From Datisca glomerata (lineage: Eukaryota; Streptophyta; Magnoliopsida; Cucurbitales; Datiscaceae): a DNA stretch of 64,000 nt. Position numbers and translations under genes: made by a program. The first letter of the stretch is position 1. Each line of letters starts with the position of its first letter. The notes under the pieces are model-generated. The model was not told where the DNA came from. It was given only the letters and a program-made list of their open reading frames with translations, and searched no databases. The stretch spans positions 1 through 64,000 of the forward strand of contig QANY01003987.1 of the NCBI GenBank assembly GCA_003255025.1, given 5' to 3'. Below, one piece after another: positions 44,235-54,839 of the stretch.

Positions 44235-44392
44235 CCGAGGAAGAGGCATGTCTGATGACAGTTCTACTACCAATTCAGATGTATGAGGATTATTTCCTCA
44301 GATATTCGGTTAATAAAATTTGGATAAATATTAAAATAAATAGGTCCACCAGTTAGTTCAGATAACAAAATAACTTACACTGAGCACGTCTG
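44227..44392 (+). other. Scrambled right border of the viral locus
   Basis: The downstream ORF begins at ATG 44227 but only about seven codons survive. Then follow: 44251-44281 from the coat region (like 41584-41614, plus); 44286-44315 from the downstream ORF in reverse (33027-33056); about 28 bp of unassigned AT-rich sequence; and 44340-44392 from the leader in reverse (about 34922-34974, with a 3-bp insertion). It ends at a TA/GA microsatellite. Confidence 0.8.
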
Positions 44393-44428
<36 letters not shown>

Positions 44429-44436
44429 TATGTATA
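44393..44436 (+). repeat. Compound TA/GA microsatellite
   Basis: Nine or so TA units followed by about eight GA units directly at the right border of the viral locus. Confidence 0.9.
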
Positions 44437-46283
44437 CATACACACACGACAAACAAACGTTTACAATGTTCTTTAACAAATCTAACACAAAATAACCAAA
44501 ACCAAACACAGATTTAATTGGAGAGAGGAATGAAACACAAGAAAAAATAGTTAAAACGTGGGCCATTTTTACTAGTAAACAAACACTTTACTACATTCTT
44601 TACTAGTAAAAAATCATATTTACTCATGGCAAGATGGATCATTATCGATCACCCTATATTCCTTATTCCTTTCTCATTCGATCTAATAAATTCTTTACTA
44701 CATTCTTTTACCAAATCATACACAAAATGACGACTCCCAAAACAGATTAGTTTGTAGAGAGTAACGAAACAGAAAAAAAACAACCAAGCAAGAATGCGCT
44801 AAGCGGATCTACGAGTAAATAACTTCCATCGTGACACACATTAAATCAAGTGAACTGTTCTTTCATATCGTGGTCGTAGTTGCAGCTGGCGGTAGTGGCA
44901 AATGGAGGTCATGGTGGTAGATGGTTGTTGTCACGATCGGTAGATGGCTCTTTTGTCGCATTGAAAGATGATGGTTGCTCTGTAAGACAGAGGTCAAGGT
45001 CGAAAACTAATGTAGCAGTAAAACATCGACTGTTTCTGATGGAGATTAGAGTTGAAGATCATTGTCGCCAATCGCTGGCGAAGATGTTTTAGGGCATGTG
45101 TTGTCCATGAAATGAGAAGAGGAAAATAAATTTAGTTAGGTTTTTTATTTTTAAACATAGCATCGGGCTACAGGCCAGTCCCAGACTATTAGGCAGGCTG
45201 GACGGGAGAGCCCGACGTAGCCCGTCAAACTGGTCCTCCAAATTACAATCTGGGTTGGATTGGGTTTCATACGGGCTGGACCCTGCTTTTACAACCATAC
45301 CAACCTGTGCTTGCAAAGTGGGTAGGGAAAATAAAGCGAGCTTTTGGCATGGATAACTTTATTATATAAATCATTGGCAACAACGACTCTTAGATAATAA
45401 TTATAATAAAAATGACCCATCAATTAATATAATCTATTAATTGATATAGAAAATACCAAAACTAACCCACTATCTACATAACAAAAAGACAACACATAGT
45501 TGTCTCTCTCATCCAAACCTTCGGTAACTAATGCAAAAGACCTTTGGTTGGCTTATTGTCATCATCTAAATATTAAATTGTAAAACTCCCATATAATGGC
45601 AGAAACGCATAGAAAATGCTTGTCATTTTATTCTCTTAAAATAAAAACATGAATGCCAGCAATTACAGACGACATGATGCCTATGAGCATTTATAAAGTT
45701 TTGGGTGAGCTGTTAAGAACGATTGAGGTTGGGGAAGAAGGTAGATTAGTCTACTATTAGATAGGGATATTAAAGAAATTGTTTTCTAAACAATTAAAAG
45801 GGGTAAATAGTAATTCTGCAACAAATATAAAACTTTATAAACTTCAAAATGACAATTCTTACATATAAATTATATGAGTCATTCTTGCATATTAAATTAA
45901 AAAAAATGCTATTCTCTACGATTTTCAAAACTATAACATAGAAATTTCACTAAAACTCATGTGATTTCAGTAAATGACACTCACAACATCTTAGTTTAAA
46001 AATACCACTACATCCTCTAAGATTTTAAATTTAGTACACTCACACCCCATATTAATTAATCCCCTTCCCATTTCACCTTGAAGAGCATCATTTCCATCCA
46101 AAGCTTTGCTAAAACCACGAGCCTCGATTTCATCTTTGAGAAATTTCCATGTGAAAGACCCCTATGAAGACAACTGACGAAAAAAAGATCCTGAGACTTG
46201 TTTCACGTTTCTTGTTCTTTTAGAGGTGTAGAAGCAAGAGTGTCCCGTGAGTGAGATGTAGGAGTGGTCTAGTCCTAGTTCGT
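44437..46283. other. Non-coding; small duplication and GGGCTGG-rich patch
   Basis: No supported gene. Two diverged direct copies of about 85 bp (near 44455-44545 and 44695-44785) share ACACAAAAT, ACAGATTTA/ACAGATTAG and GAGAG motifs. A 160-bp patch (45150-45310) is rich in GGGCTGG/CCAGCCC motifs in both orientations, like some hAT MITEs, but I could not set its ends. On the minus strand 46165-46050 a short frame (WKFLKDEIEARGFSKALDG) looks protein-like without a family match. Confidence 0.45.
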
Positions 46284-47150
46284 GACCGGAAAAACGCCTG
46301 ATAACGTCAGGGAGGACGCAGGGAGGTGAAGGGGGAGCACTCTAGACACTCAATAACGGTGACAAATGCTTGCGCTCTCTCTAAAAGTGGGAGTTTCTCA
46401 TTCCAGAAATGAGAGCTTCTCTTACTAAACTTCCTCATTCCCTCAAATGAAGGAGAAATCCTCCTTTTATAGGTGAACAAAAGGAGGGGGGACATTGCAA
46501 CTAATCCCTTGATTAGTTGCAAGTCCGCCAATAAAATCGCGCCACCTAAACTGAATGATCATGCTTAGGTGAGTAAGATGAGGATTACACATGAGCTAAT
46601 CGGGTGATGTCATGTGGGTCTTTGTGTAACGACAATGATCTAGGGAGAACGCGCCTAGCCGGTGAGGCGCAACGACGGTGTTCACCCAATGCCTTCTCTA
46701 CAAAGGTTCTCTCAAGCCAAATCCCTCCCCAAGGTGAGAGGGTAGCACACCCTCAATGTCTAGAGTGGTTGTACCGAGGAGGTATATCCTTTGTCCAGCA
46801 CAATGTAGCCTCGCCCCTAATCTTATCAGTTCATAGTCTCTCGAACGTTCCCAAGCAACCATACATTCACCCAAGTCTTTGTTACTTGACTTAGTGGTTT
46901 GTGATGTGATGACTAGTTGTGATAGTGTAGCGGTGTGTCTACAAGTTGCATTACGGAGGGTGATCAATGCACCTCCATGGTACACCCATGAGGGTGACAT
47001 CAATGATGTTACCGTGGGGGTGACATCAATGGTATTACCGTAGGGGTGACACTCCGTGGTGCTACCATGGGTATGACCCCTATGGATACCTCAGTGGCGG
47101 CACCCCAAGGGGTGCAGCTCAGCGGTGACACTCCATGGTACATTTTTTAT
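46284..47150 (-). repeat. LTR-like segment, possibly a solo LTR
   Basis: On the minus strand a TATA box CTATAAAAGG (about 46473) is followed by 190 bp resembling R/U5 and ending CCGGTCA near 46284. Upstream (46480-47150) would be U3 and contains a short tandem array. I found neither a partner LTR nor a clear target duplication, and the U3 boundary is a guess. Confidence 0.4.
46985..47140 (+). repeat. 26-29-bp tandem repeat, about five units
   Basis: Imperfect units built on GGGGTGACATCAATGGTATTACCGT-like sequence (first cores at 46992, 47016 and 47042). It is GC-richer than its surroundings and similar in style, though not in sequence, to the array in the LTRs of element C. Confidence 0.6.
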
Positions 47151-48539
47151 AGAGACACTCCTGATACACCATAAGAGTTACGATTTACAGGTAGTCAACG
47201 TTAAGTTCGTTAACCCTCCAAGAGGTTAAAAAACTAGTTTACCCGTTATCTTGCAAATCACTGAGAAACTCTCTGCAAATGACGGTTCTAAATCTCCAGA
47301 GAAAAAAAAATACAAGGCTCCAAAATTTTCAAAGCAAAAAACTACTGCGTTTCAAATTCTTAGAGAAGAAATTTGAGTTTGGGTCTTCTGATGAAGGTTT
47401 GACAAATTGAAAATTGAGAATTGATTTTTCGGAAAAGTTGAAGAAATTTTCAGAATGTTTAACTCTAACAATTGACTTTCTGCAAATTGAACAAAATTGA
47501 AAATCGCAAACTGAAAATCGATTTTCTTCTTTTTGTTCTGAACAAAATTGAAAAAATTGTAGCAACTTCTCCAAATTGATAATTGATTTTCTTCTTTTTT
47601 TGTTCTGAATGAAATTGAAAAGCGCGGCAACTTCTCAAAATTAGAAAGATGAACTGACCTTTAGATTCTGCAAATAGCTCGAGGGAACGCCAGAGACGAT
47701 GGCCAGTGACATAGACAAAGAATAGTGACAGAATTGAAGAACAACAATGACGAAAGGGGGAACGCCTGGGAGAGAGAATGAGTTTTCTCAAAATTGAATG
47801 GTGATGGAGAACCACATGGAGAACAGAGGACGAAAGGGAGAACGCTAGAGAGAGGCTGAGAGGAAAAGAGTTTTGCTTTTGAGTGATTTGCAGAATGAGG
47901 GTAAATACGTCATTTATCTTTTAAAAAGCCAAGTATCATTAAAACACGGGCTTGAGGCCTTAATTCCCTTAGAGAAGGTAGGTATTTTAGGTAATTTCAG
48001 AGGCAAGAGAACCGAGATTAATTATTATGGAATGTGATTGTCATAAATTAAAATTTATTGGAGGTGGAAGTGATATTTTTAAATTAAAAATGTGTGAGGG
48101 TCATTTATCCAAATCATAAGACGCGCAATAGAACTTTTCTCATATACACATTAAATAAACCTTCATATCGACCCGTCCAATTCAAGTAGATTATGTTTAA
48201 TAGTTGAGGCTTTCAAGTTGAGATTTGTTACTATGTAAGGTTCTAAAATACAATATTACAATCATTTATGATATTATAATCTTCAAAATTATATTCTCCA
48301 CACATATTATCTATAGCGAAGATTATAGAGCATTATTATTAATTACATCACAAAAAATAGAATATACGCATGTTTTTAAAATGTTGATCAATTTTTCCTC
48401 TCACCAAATATGTTAACAATTAAGCTTCTAATAATATTTACATTTTTATAATTAACAAAGATATAGCAAATAGAAACTAACTCAATAAGTTTTTAAAAAA
48501 AAAACTCAATACCTAAATATAACAAATTCATTATTCTTA
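47151..48539. other. Non-coding; A/T-skewed imperfect repeats
   Basis: 47300-47660 is made of degenerate AAATTGAAAATTG-type sequence with a clearer 65-85 bp duplication (47510-47575 and 47578-47645, sharing TTGATTTTCTTCTTTTT). GACGAAAGGG-GAACGC occurs twice (47739 and 47830). Frames on the minus strand there are low-complexity and are not called. The rest shows nothing. Confidence 0.5.
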
Positions 48540-49150
48540 TTTCTTTAAGTATTCAAGTAGATATTGTTGACAACTTAAAAGTTTAAGTAATTAGGTCTGA
48601 TTACTTGAAATTTTTAAATAGCTATTTATTACTTTTGTGATTTTCAAGTAGATATTTGTTACGCTTAAAATCTTCATGGGGACATGAAGTGATTCTATAT
48701 TGAAATTTTGCTGAGAAATATTTGTGTCACTACAATATAAAGTTTTCAAAAAAAATATTTCTAAAACCTTGGAGACTTCAACTATTTGTATAAGTAATTG
48801 AAATATTAAGTATATATGTTCGAATATTTGAAATCTTCAAATACATATTTTAAACAACTTGAACCCACCAAGTATCTATTTATGACTACATGACTTTTTC
48901 ATGTAAATATTTAGTATTACTAAAAGTATTAAAGTAAATAGAATTGGCTAATATTTCAGAAAACTTAAAGCTCCAAGCATATATTTGTCACTACCGGAAA
49001 GTATTCAAGTAACCATTTCTAGTAACTTGAAATTTTAAAGTAGATATATTTAACTATTTGAAGACTTAAAGTTGATGCTTTATGACAACCCGAACTCTTA
49101 ACAAGTTGATGTTTCTTTCAACTTAAGGCCTCCAAATACATTTTTTACTA
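48540..49150 (+). repeat. Highly decayed tandem array, unit about 30-35 bp
   Basis: Around 600 bp in which TTGAAAxxTTCAAGTAGATATTTGTTAC-like words recur with many substitutions and indels (for example near 48550, 48645, 48900, 48985 and 49040). I estimate 15-18 units. The core AAGTAGATATTTGTTA is the best preserved. It probably derives from an old satellite-like array. Confidence 0.55.
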
Positions 49151-50123
49151 TATTTTAGAAAGATTGGCAAAGATATAGCAAATAAAAATTGGATGAGATA
49201 AAATAAAAATTGAATAAGCGCATTTTAGATTAATACCATTAGGGTTGAGTGGTAGTAGTGTGAAAATTAATACATATACACGTGTGTGTGTATATATATA
49301 TATAGTATCCTATTATCCAAATTAGGCTGCAGTTACATGTTTTACACGCGTCATTGCGAATTAATATCAATATCATTCATCAATAAAAGTCTGAATATTT
49401 ATAATATAATCATAATCAAATATAAAAAATGGATAAAAATGATTATTGTATAAAAAATTGTATATATAATATTTGTTGTTCAATTTAAGATAAAGTTGGA
49501 ACCCGATGTAGAAATGTGAATGAAAACTACATTTCAAAGATACATTTTAAAAGTCATTTTTCAATACACCGCGTGTACTTTTTTAAGAACATTTTTGGAT
49601 TAGTAAAAATAAAGGCGCACAAAATTGTCTAGAAAAGTTTCTTCTTTACCTCCACCACATTTTAATTATAGATATATATTGAACTAGATACATTTATTTG
49701 TAAAATATATTCTATAAAAATTTGGTGAAGGAAAGTAAAATTCAAATAAATTAATTTTAGATTAACACCATAAAGATTGAGTGGCTATATAAATATATAT
49801 TGAAGTAAATACATTTATTTTTACCTTTTATATCGATATATATCAAAGTAAATACATTTAATTATAAAATATATTATAAAATATCTTGAAAGGCAATAAA
49901 AATATACTTTGTTTTAGTGTAAAAAGTAGCTTCAATGAGTGTGAGGTTTCAATATATTCATATTTTTTTGCCAACTAAGAGTATAGCTAACGGCCCGGTC
50001 CCTGACTATGGGCAGGGTCGTGTCAGACCTCCATATGTGATGAGGGTTGCAGGTTCAAAATATAAGGTCTGGAAACAACCGCATATGATCTTGCAAGCTG
50101 GGTCCGAATCTATTTCATTAGGA
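49151..50123. other. Non-coding AT-rich DNA with TG/TA microsatellite
   Basis: A (GT)n(TA)n run lies at 49270-49304. Otherwise the sequence is AT-rich with repeated AATACATTTATTT words (49685-49865). A frame opening at 49935 has no family resemblance. Confidence 0.5.
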
Positions 50124-50209
50124 GTATGCATGAGACGGGATAATTTGAGGTTCGAGATGGAACGGGGTATGCATGAGACGGGACAATTCGAGGTTAGAGA
50201 TGGAACGAG
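50124..50209 (+). repeat. 43-bp direct duplication
   Basis: Two adjacent copies with about five differences, each starting GTATGCATGAGACGGGA and ending GAGATGGAACG. Confidence 0.8.
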
Positions 50210-51399
50210 ATGAGATGTTATTCAAGTTTTTTGGGCTGCCTAAATTGGGCCTTTTTTGGGTTGTTTCGGTATTTTTGATTTGTTTTATTGGTTTTTTTTT
50301 GTTAATTTCTGGGGAAATTTTGTATAATAGATAATACTAGGAGGGGTGTTTTAAACAATAATAAGTTTTTAATATCATTAGGTAAATAGACAGTTTCTAA
50401 AATAGTCAAAAATTTTAGACAAAAATACCTATCATCTATATATAATATATTATCTATAATTTTGGGTAAATCAACTATCTAAAACTGATAGACTTAATTG
50501 ATATACCCTACAATTAAGAAAACTATAACTAACAATGGATTTGAACTGTGATTATAATTATATTTAATAGCCTTTAAAACCATAATTAACTGAATCTATA
50601 ACATACACACTCAACTAAATATTGAATTAAAAATATTAAAGAGAATTCAAATTAAATAAATAAAAAATCAACAATAAATAAAAAATAATACGGTTAATGA
50701 TATAACCAACAAAAGTTTTAATAAATTTACATATGATGCTTGTTTTGTACGAGTATCATAGCAAATCATTAGTAAATATGTGATATATTTGAGTCAACTA
50801 TGATAGATAACAAAATTGTATAATTGTGATTTTCATAATTGATAATTAACATAATGAAAATTTTAAAAATAAACAATTTCCGTCATGTATAAACCTTAAA
50901 AACGGAGGCAACCTTAAGTTCCCTATAACCCATTAATTGAGATAATGTTGAAAAGGTAAAATTCGATTTTGAAATCCACCATTAATTGAGATAATATTGA
51001 GATGATTACACATTCTAAATTACTGAAAATATTTAAAAACATACAATCCCACATCTCTAACCGTCTGCAATTAACTTCCCCAGACTAATTAGTTGATTTA
51101 AAATTTAAATTTCAAATTTACCAATAAGAATTGAGTGAAAATTTTGAAAAAGAAAAAAAATTAAACTACAATTGACTAAACTAGTATAATATTCAATAGG
51201 TGTTATACTCAGTTATTGACCCATCATTTTTTTAAATACTTTCCAATATTAAAAATTAAAGAATATTAAAAAATCAATAAACTAGATTAACATAATATTC
51301 TTCCATAGATGATATACTCAATACTATTGTAAAATTATTTGAAATCAATAAAATAACAATCAGTGGTATATGGTATAATATGATAAGAAAACAAAGTAA
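50210..51399. other. Non-coding, no recognised feature
   Basis: AT-rich DNA up to the LINE; no ORF or repeat that I can support. Confidence 0.5.
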
Positions 51400-51439
51400 T
51401 CAAGAAGATTTTACTAAATCCAACCATTATATTGAGCGG

Positions 51440-52080
51440 TTGCATCCCCATCAACGCGTCCCAAATTTCAGCTTATGGCATCAGGATGCCCTTGTTCATT
51501 CAGTCGAACACTCTTCGCGGAACTGCATTGAAAACTTTATCAATTGCATCCTGAGCTGGTCTGGCCGAACTGAAAAGCTTGGAATAGAAATCTTGAAAAG
51601 TGTTAGCAATTTCCTCCATTGATTCTGTCCATCGCCCTTTCAGATTGTAAATTCCCCTAATTGTGTTCTTTTTTCTTTGCTCCAACGCCATAACATGGAA
51701 ATATTTAGTATTTTTATCTCCGGAATTAAGCCAATCCACCCTCGAACGTTACTTCCAAAATATCTCCTCTTTATTTTCTAATTCAATGATCTCAGTCCTG
51801 AGATTCATAAATTCTCGATCACTTAGCGCCTTCGATTCATCCTCCAAGATAACATCAAGCCAATCCTTCTTTGCTTTTTGTTTCTTTCCAATCGCACCAT
51901 GTTGTTTGCTCTCCCCAATCTTTCAAAGAATTTGAGCGGACCAAAACTTTCCTTGAAATATTATCACCTAACGCACCATGGACGCTGCTAGCCCAGGCTT
52001 CACTGACCACCCTTTCACTTTCTTCTCTGTTGCCCATATTGCTTCAAAGAGGAATCTCCTTGAAGTCGACTGTTGTTGCA
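51440..52080 (-). pseudogene. LINE endonuclease-RT linker
   Basis: Reading past the poly-G tract, the minus strand shows FLFEAIWATE (52060-52030), SLKDWGEQ (51930), and 51739-51500 with WLNSGDKNTKYFH, the conserved linker preceding RT in plant L1 elements. Stops and frameshifts separate the blocks. No YADD or other RT motif follows. Confidence 0.8.
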
Positions 52081-52081
52081 A

Positions 52082-52110
52082 GGGGGGGGGGGGGGGGNGG
52101 GGGGGGGGGG
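52082..52110. other. Poly-G tract containing an N
   Basis: 28 Gs and one N at 52098, in the middle of LINE coding sequence that has no such run in the family. The N means the base caller or assembler could not resolve it; length is unreliable. Confidence 0.9.
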
Positions 52111-52791
52111 TTCTTTTCTAAGTGGGCTAAAATTGCCCTGTGGTCTGAGGTCAAAAAACCCAATACCTCCACCCAAGACCAATGAAATAATTGGCCCATT
52201 TTCTCTGTATGAAAAGCTCTATCCAGTTTCTGTTTAATAAGCTCACCTCCTTGTCTATTATTAACCCATGTGCATTTTGGGCCTTTTGAATGCATCTCCT
52301 TAAGGCAGCAGTACTCCAGCACTTCTCTAAACATTCTTAACTGACTTTCATTTTTAAGATTTCCCCCAACTTTTTCTTCATTCTCCAATATCTCATTGAA
52401 ATCCCCCATAATTATCCGGTGGCCAGAAAATTGGTCTGTCAATAATTTCATAAGTTTCCATGATTGGTCCCTTAAACCCACATTGAGATTTTTCATAAAA
52501 TCCAGTAAATCTCCAAATCAAACCCTCATCATCTCTAATAATGGTATCAATATGTCCTTGTGAGAAGGACTTGATTGTGAGATTCATAAGACCACCACTC
52601 ACACAAATTCTATCCACAAAAAAGCCATTCTCGAAGCCCAACCTCCTTTTGAAATTTCCAGCCAAAAAATTATTTAATTTCATCTCCATAATAAAAACCA
52701 CATTTGGGGATTTAATCTGCACCAAATTATGCAGCTTATTGAATGCTTGGGTTTTCCCCAACCCCCTAACATTCCAACTGAGAATTTTCAT
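52100..52791 (-). pseudogene. LINE AP-endonuclease domain
   Basis: It starts at ATG 52791 (MKILSWNVRGLGK), the standard opening of plant L1 endonuclease/exonuclease/phosphatase domains. The catalytic Glu is in the motif EMKLNNF (family ETK; Thr replaced by Met) near residue 37. IIMGDFNEIL near 52410 is the GDFN motif, and the SDHRAIL box lies near 52145. A frameshift separates 52791-52393 from 52496-52044. The enzyme nicks target DNA for target-primed reverse transcription. The frame then runs into a poly-C (poly-G on plus) tract at 52110. Confidence 0.85.
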
Positions 52792-53230
52792 GGCGCACAG
52801 CGAATTCCCTCATCGGCGCCCGCTACGTGGGATGTGATATATGTACTCAATGTTTTGATGTTTTTTTCCTCCATTTTCACCTGATCATTTTTCCTTTTGA
52901 GTGGTAAGCTGGTGTTGCTAGAGGTCCCTTGTCTTACTTCCTGGACTCGTCCAGATATGGTATTGTTCTTCCTAAAGGAATTTCTTTTAGATTTAGATCT
53001 GGACTTCCGTTAAAATCTATAGTTTAAAGTCTTCTTCTTATGGGATTTTCTTTTTTCTTATCAACATAGAGTTAGAACTTAGCCGTGTAAGTTGCGAGTG
53101 GACCAGTATGAAGCTTTAGCTTCGTTGCCGGCCAGAGCTCCTAGCCGATGAGCGGCTACCCCTTTCGAGCTCAGCTGACCCCTTCTTGATTCCATTTTTC
53201 CCTATTTGAGATAGATGAATCAATGAAACT

Positions 53231-54839
53231 TTGTCCCCGTTTCCTGCTTGGTCAATAACATATTTTTTTAATTACATTAAAATTCAAATCAAAATTATTA
53301 ATAACTAAAAAACACTAAATAAACTAACTTGCACTCAAAAAATAAAAAAAAATCCAAAAAATTCCCAAATCCCTGAATTTCTCTTTTTCCTTCCCCTTTC
53401 CTTCCCCTTCCCGACACCATCCTGCAACTCAACCCCCTCTCACTCCCCATCCCACTCAGCCCTTTGTAAATTTGAGAATTTTTTAGGGTTTTTTTTTTGT
53501 TTTTGGTGTCTTTTCAAAGGGGTAACATACAGTACGAGAATTTCCCCGAAAAGAAAAAACACCAAACCTCTGCGTAGATTGGAACTACTCATGGTACAAT
53601 ACTCCATACTGTAGCGACAATGGGTGATTAAGTTCGACTAGTTGATTAATGCTAAAAGAATAACAATTATTAATTTTAAAACTTTACAAGGATTACGATT
53701 AGAGATTAATAACATTGGATCAATGGGTTTTTTTAATCGAATTTAAGGGAAAGAGGCAACAGAGGTGAAAAGTGGGGGATGAAGATTAAGGGACACGCAA
53801 TGAAGTGATTTGAGTTGGAATTCAAGTTTAGACCCAGCTTTCCCAACCAGCTACTTTCTTTTCCAGATTCCCAACCCAAACTCTTCCTTTTCTTTAGTGT
53901 AAGTTAGTTTTTTTCATACTTGGTGTAAATTAGTTTAATGGAAGCTAATTGGGAAGGATATAAATAACTAATCCTCATAGTTTAAGGGTGTAAGATGTTA
54001 AAAAAATAGTTTAGGGGTATAAATTATTCACGGGTCAAATTTTAAAAGTGTATCTTTTGTTTAAATAGATAAAATGAATTAATACGAAAATAATTGATAA
54101 TATTTAACTTTCTAAACATGAGACACATCTTTAACTTAATAGAAATACATACGTGATCTCTAACTAGTATGTTTAAATTTTAGGATCCAAGGGAATTGGT
54201 GGCCTTCATTTTTGTTCAATCCCTACAAAGTCATGGAACAATGGTACAATTTAGAGGGGAAATAGTTAATTCAAATCCAACTGCAATTCACACAGAAACA
54301 TGTCACTTTCCAATTAAATCTTTATTCATACTCCAAAAAGGTAAAATCAAAGAAAACAAAAGAGACAGTCACCCAAAGAAACTCTGTTTTAGACGCAGTG
54401 AAACAAAATCAAAGAAACTCTTTCAATAAGTTAAAGATACAGTGAGTTGTGTTTTTATCTCCTCTGTCTTTCCTACAAAAGCAAAATCTACTTTGCGAAT
54501 CATTCAAATTGAGAACAAAAATCTAAATAGATCCCTAAATCAAAATTTCAATAAAACCCTCAATAAAAAATGATTTTAAATCAACAGTAAACAGAGGAAA
54601 ACAATTGAGCGAGAGATATAGCCTAAGAGAAAAGAACCGAGAATTGGATAATCTTTCATGAAAAAATTGTTCTTTGAGAATTGTATCTAGAATTTAGTTT
54701 TTCTCATTGTAAATATTGGAACGATGTATGTATATAATGACATAAATAAATGTGCTCTGCAAGCTTCCAACGAGTTGTTATTTACAATTTATTTTCTTTC
54801 TGATCACTAGCAAATACTTCATAATAATTGTAGACCATA
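53231..54839. other. Non-coding, no recognised feature
   Basis: AT-rich DNA with a C/T-rich patch (53390-53460). An open frame at 54196-54429 has low-complexity lysine-rich content and no family match. Confidence 0.5.

Larger units (their letters stand above)
30774..44392. mobile_element. Endogenous pararetrovirus locus (Caulimoviridae), three segments
   Basis: 13.6 kb of integrated plant pararetrovirus DNA: D1 (plus, 30774-35010), D3 (minus, 35011-36881) and D2 (plus, 36883-about 44250), with a scrap-filled right junction to 44392. It lacks LTRs and integrase. It has a movement-protein ORF, a CCHC coat region, an aspartic protease, RT and RNase H, a Met-tRNA-type primer site after a long leader, and overlapping ORFs. 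That is the Caulimoviridae layout rather than Ty3/Gypsy. Segment sequences are very similar by eye, so they come from one viral lineage. The arrangement resembles petuvirus or florendovirus relatives, but I cannot assign a genus. All large ORFs carry breaks. Confidence 0.88.
51400..53230 (-). mobile_element. L1-type LINE, front part only
   Basis: Minus-strand non-LTR retrotransposon. The 5' part (about 53230-52800) is a leader or ORF1-tail remnant. Next comes the APE endonuclease (52791-52100), then the region between endonuclease and RT (52080-51440, with MDWLNSGDKNTKYFHVMALE). It breaks off near 51400 exactly where RT motifs should begin (ALMGMQP). LINEs normally lose their 5' end on insertion, but this copy keeps the 5' part and lacks RT, so it was probably cut by a later deletion. 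Confidence 0.82.

Noticed and set aside
30774..44392. Reading the D segments as a Ty3/Gypsy retrotransposon.
   Set aside because: No LTR pair, no integrase, and a movement-protein ORF after a Met-tRNA primer site. The direct repeat at 33434 and 36883 is permuted virus, not LTRs.
44880..45092. 70-residue plus-strand frame starting in a Gly/Val-rich stretch.
   Set aside because: No family match, no neighbouring exon signal and no second copy to show conservation.
47205..47209. GTTCG near 47205 matching GTTCG at 46279-46283 as a target duplication for the LTR-like segment.
   Set aside because: The LTR would then start without TG on the minus strand; a 5-bp match over this span is expected by chance.
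47329..47815. Three overlapping minus-strand frames rich in Phe and Ser.
   Set aside because: Low-complexity AAATTGAAAATTG repeats produce them.
49935..50213. 92-residue plus-strand frame.
   Set aside because: No recognisable domain, and its end consists of a 43-bp direct duplication.
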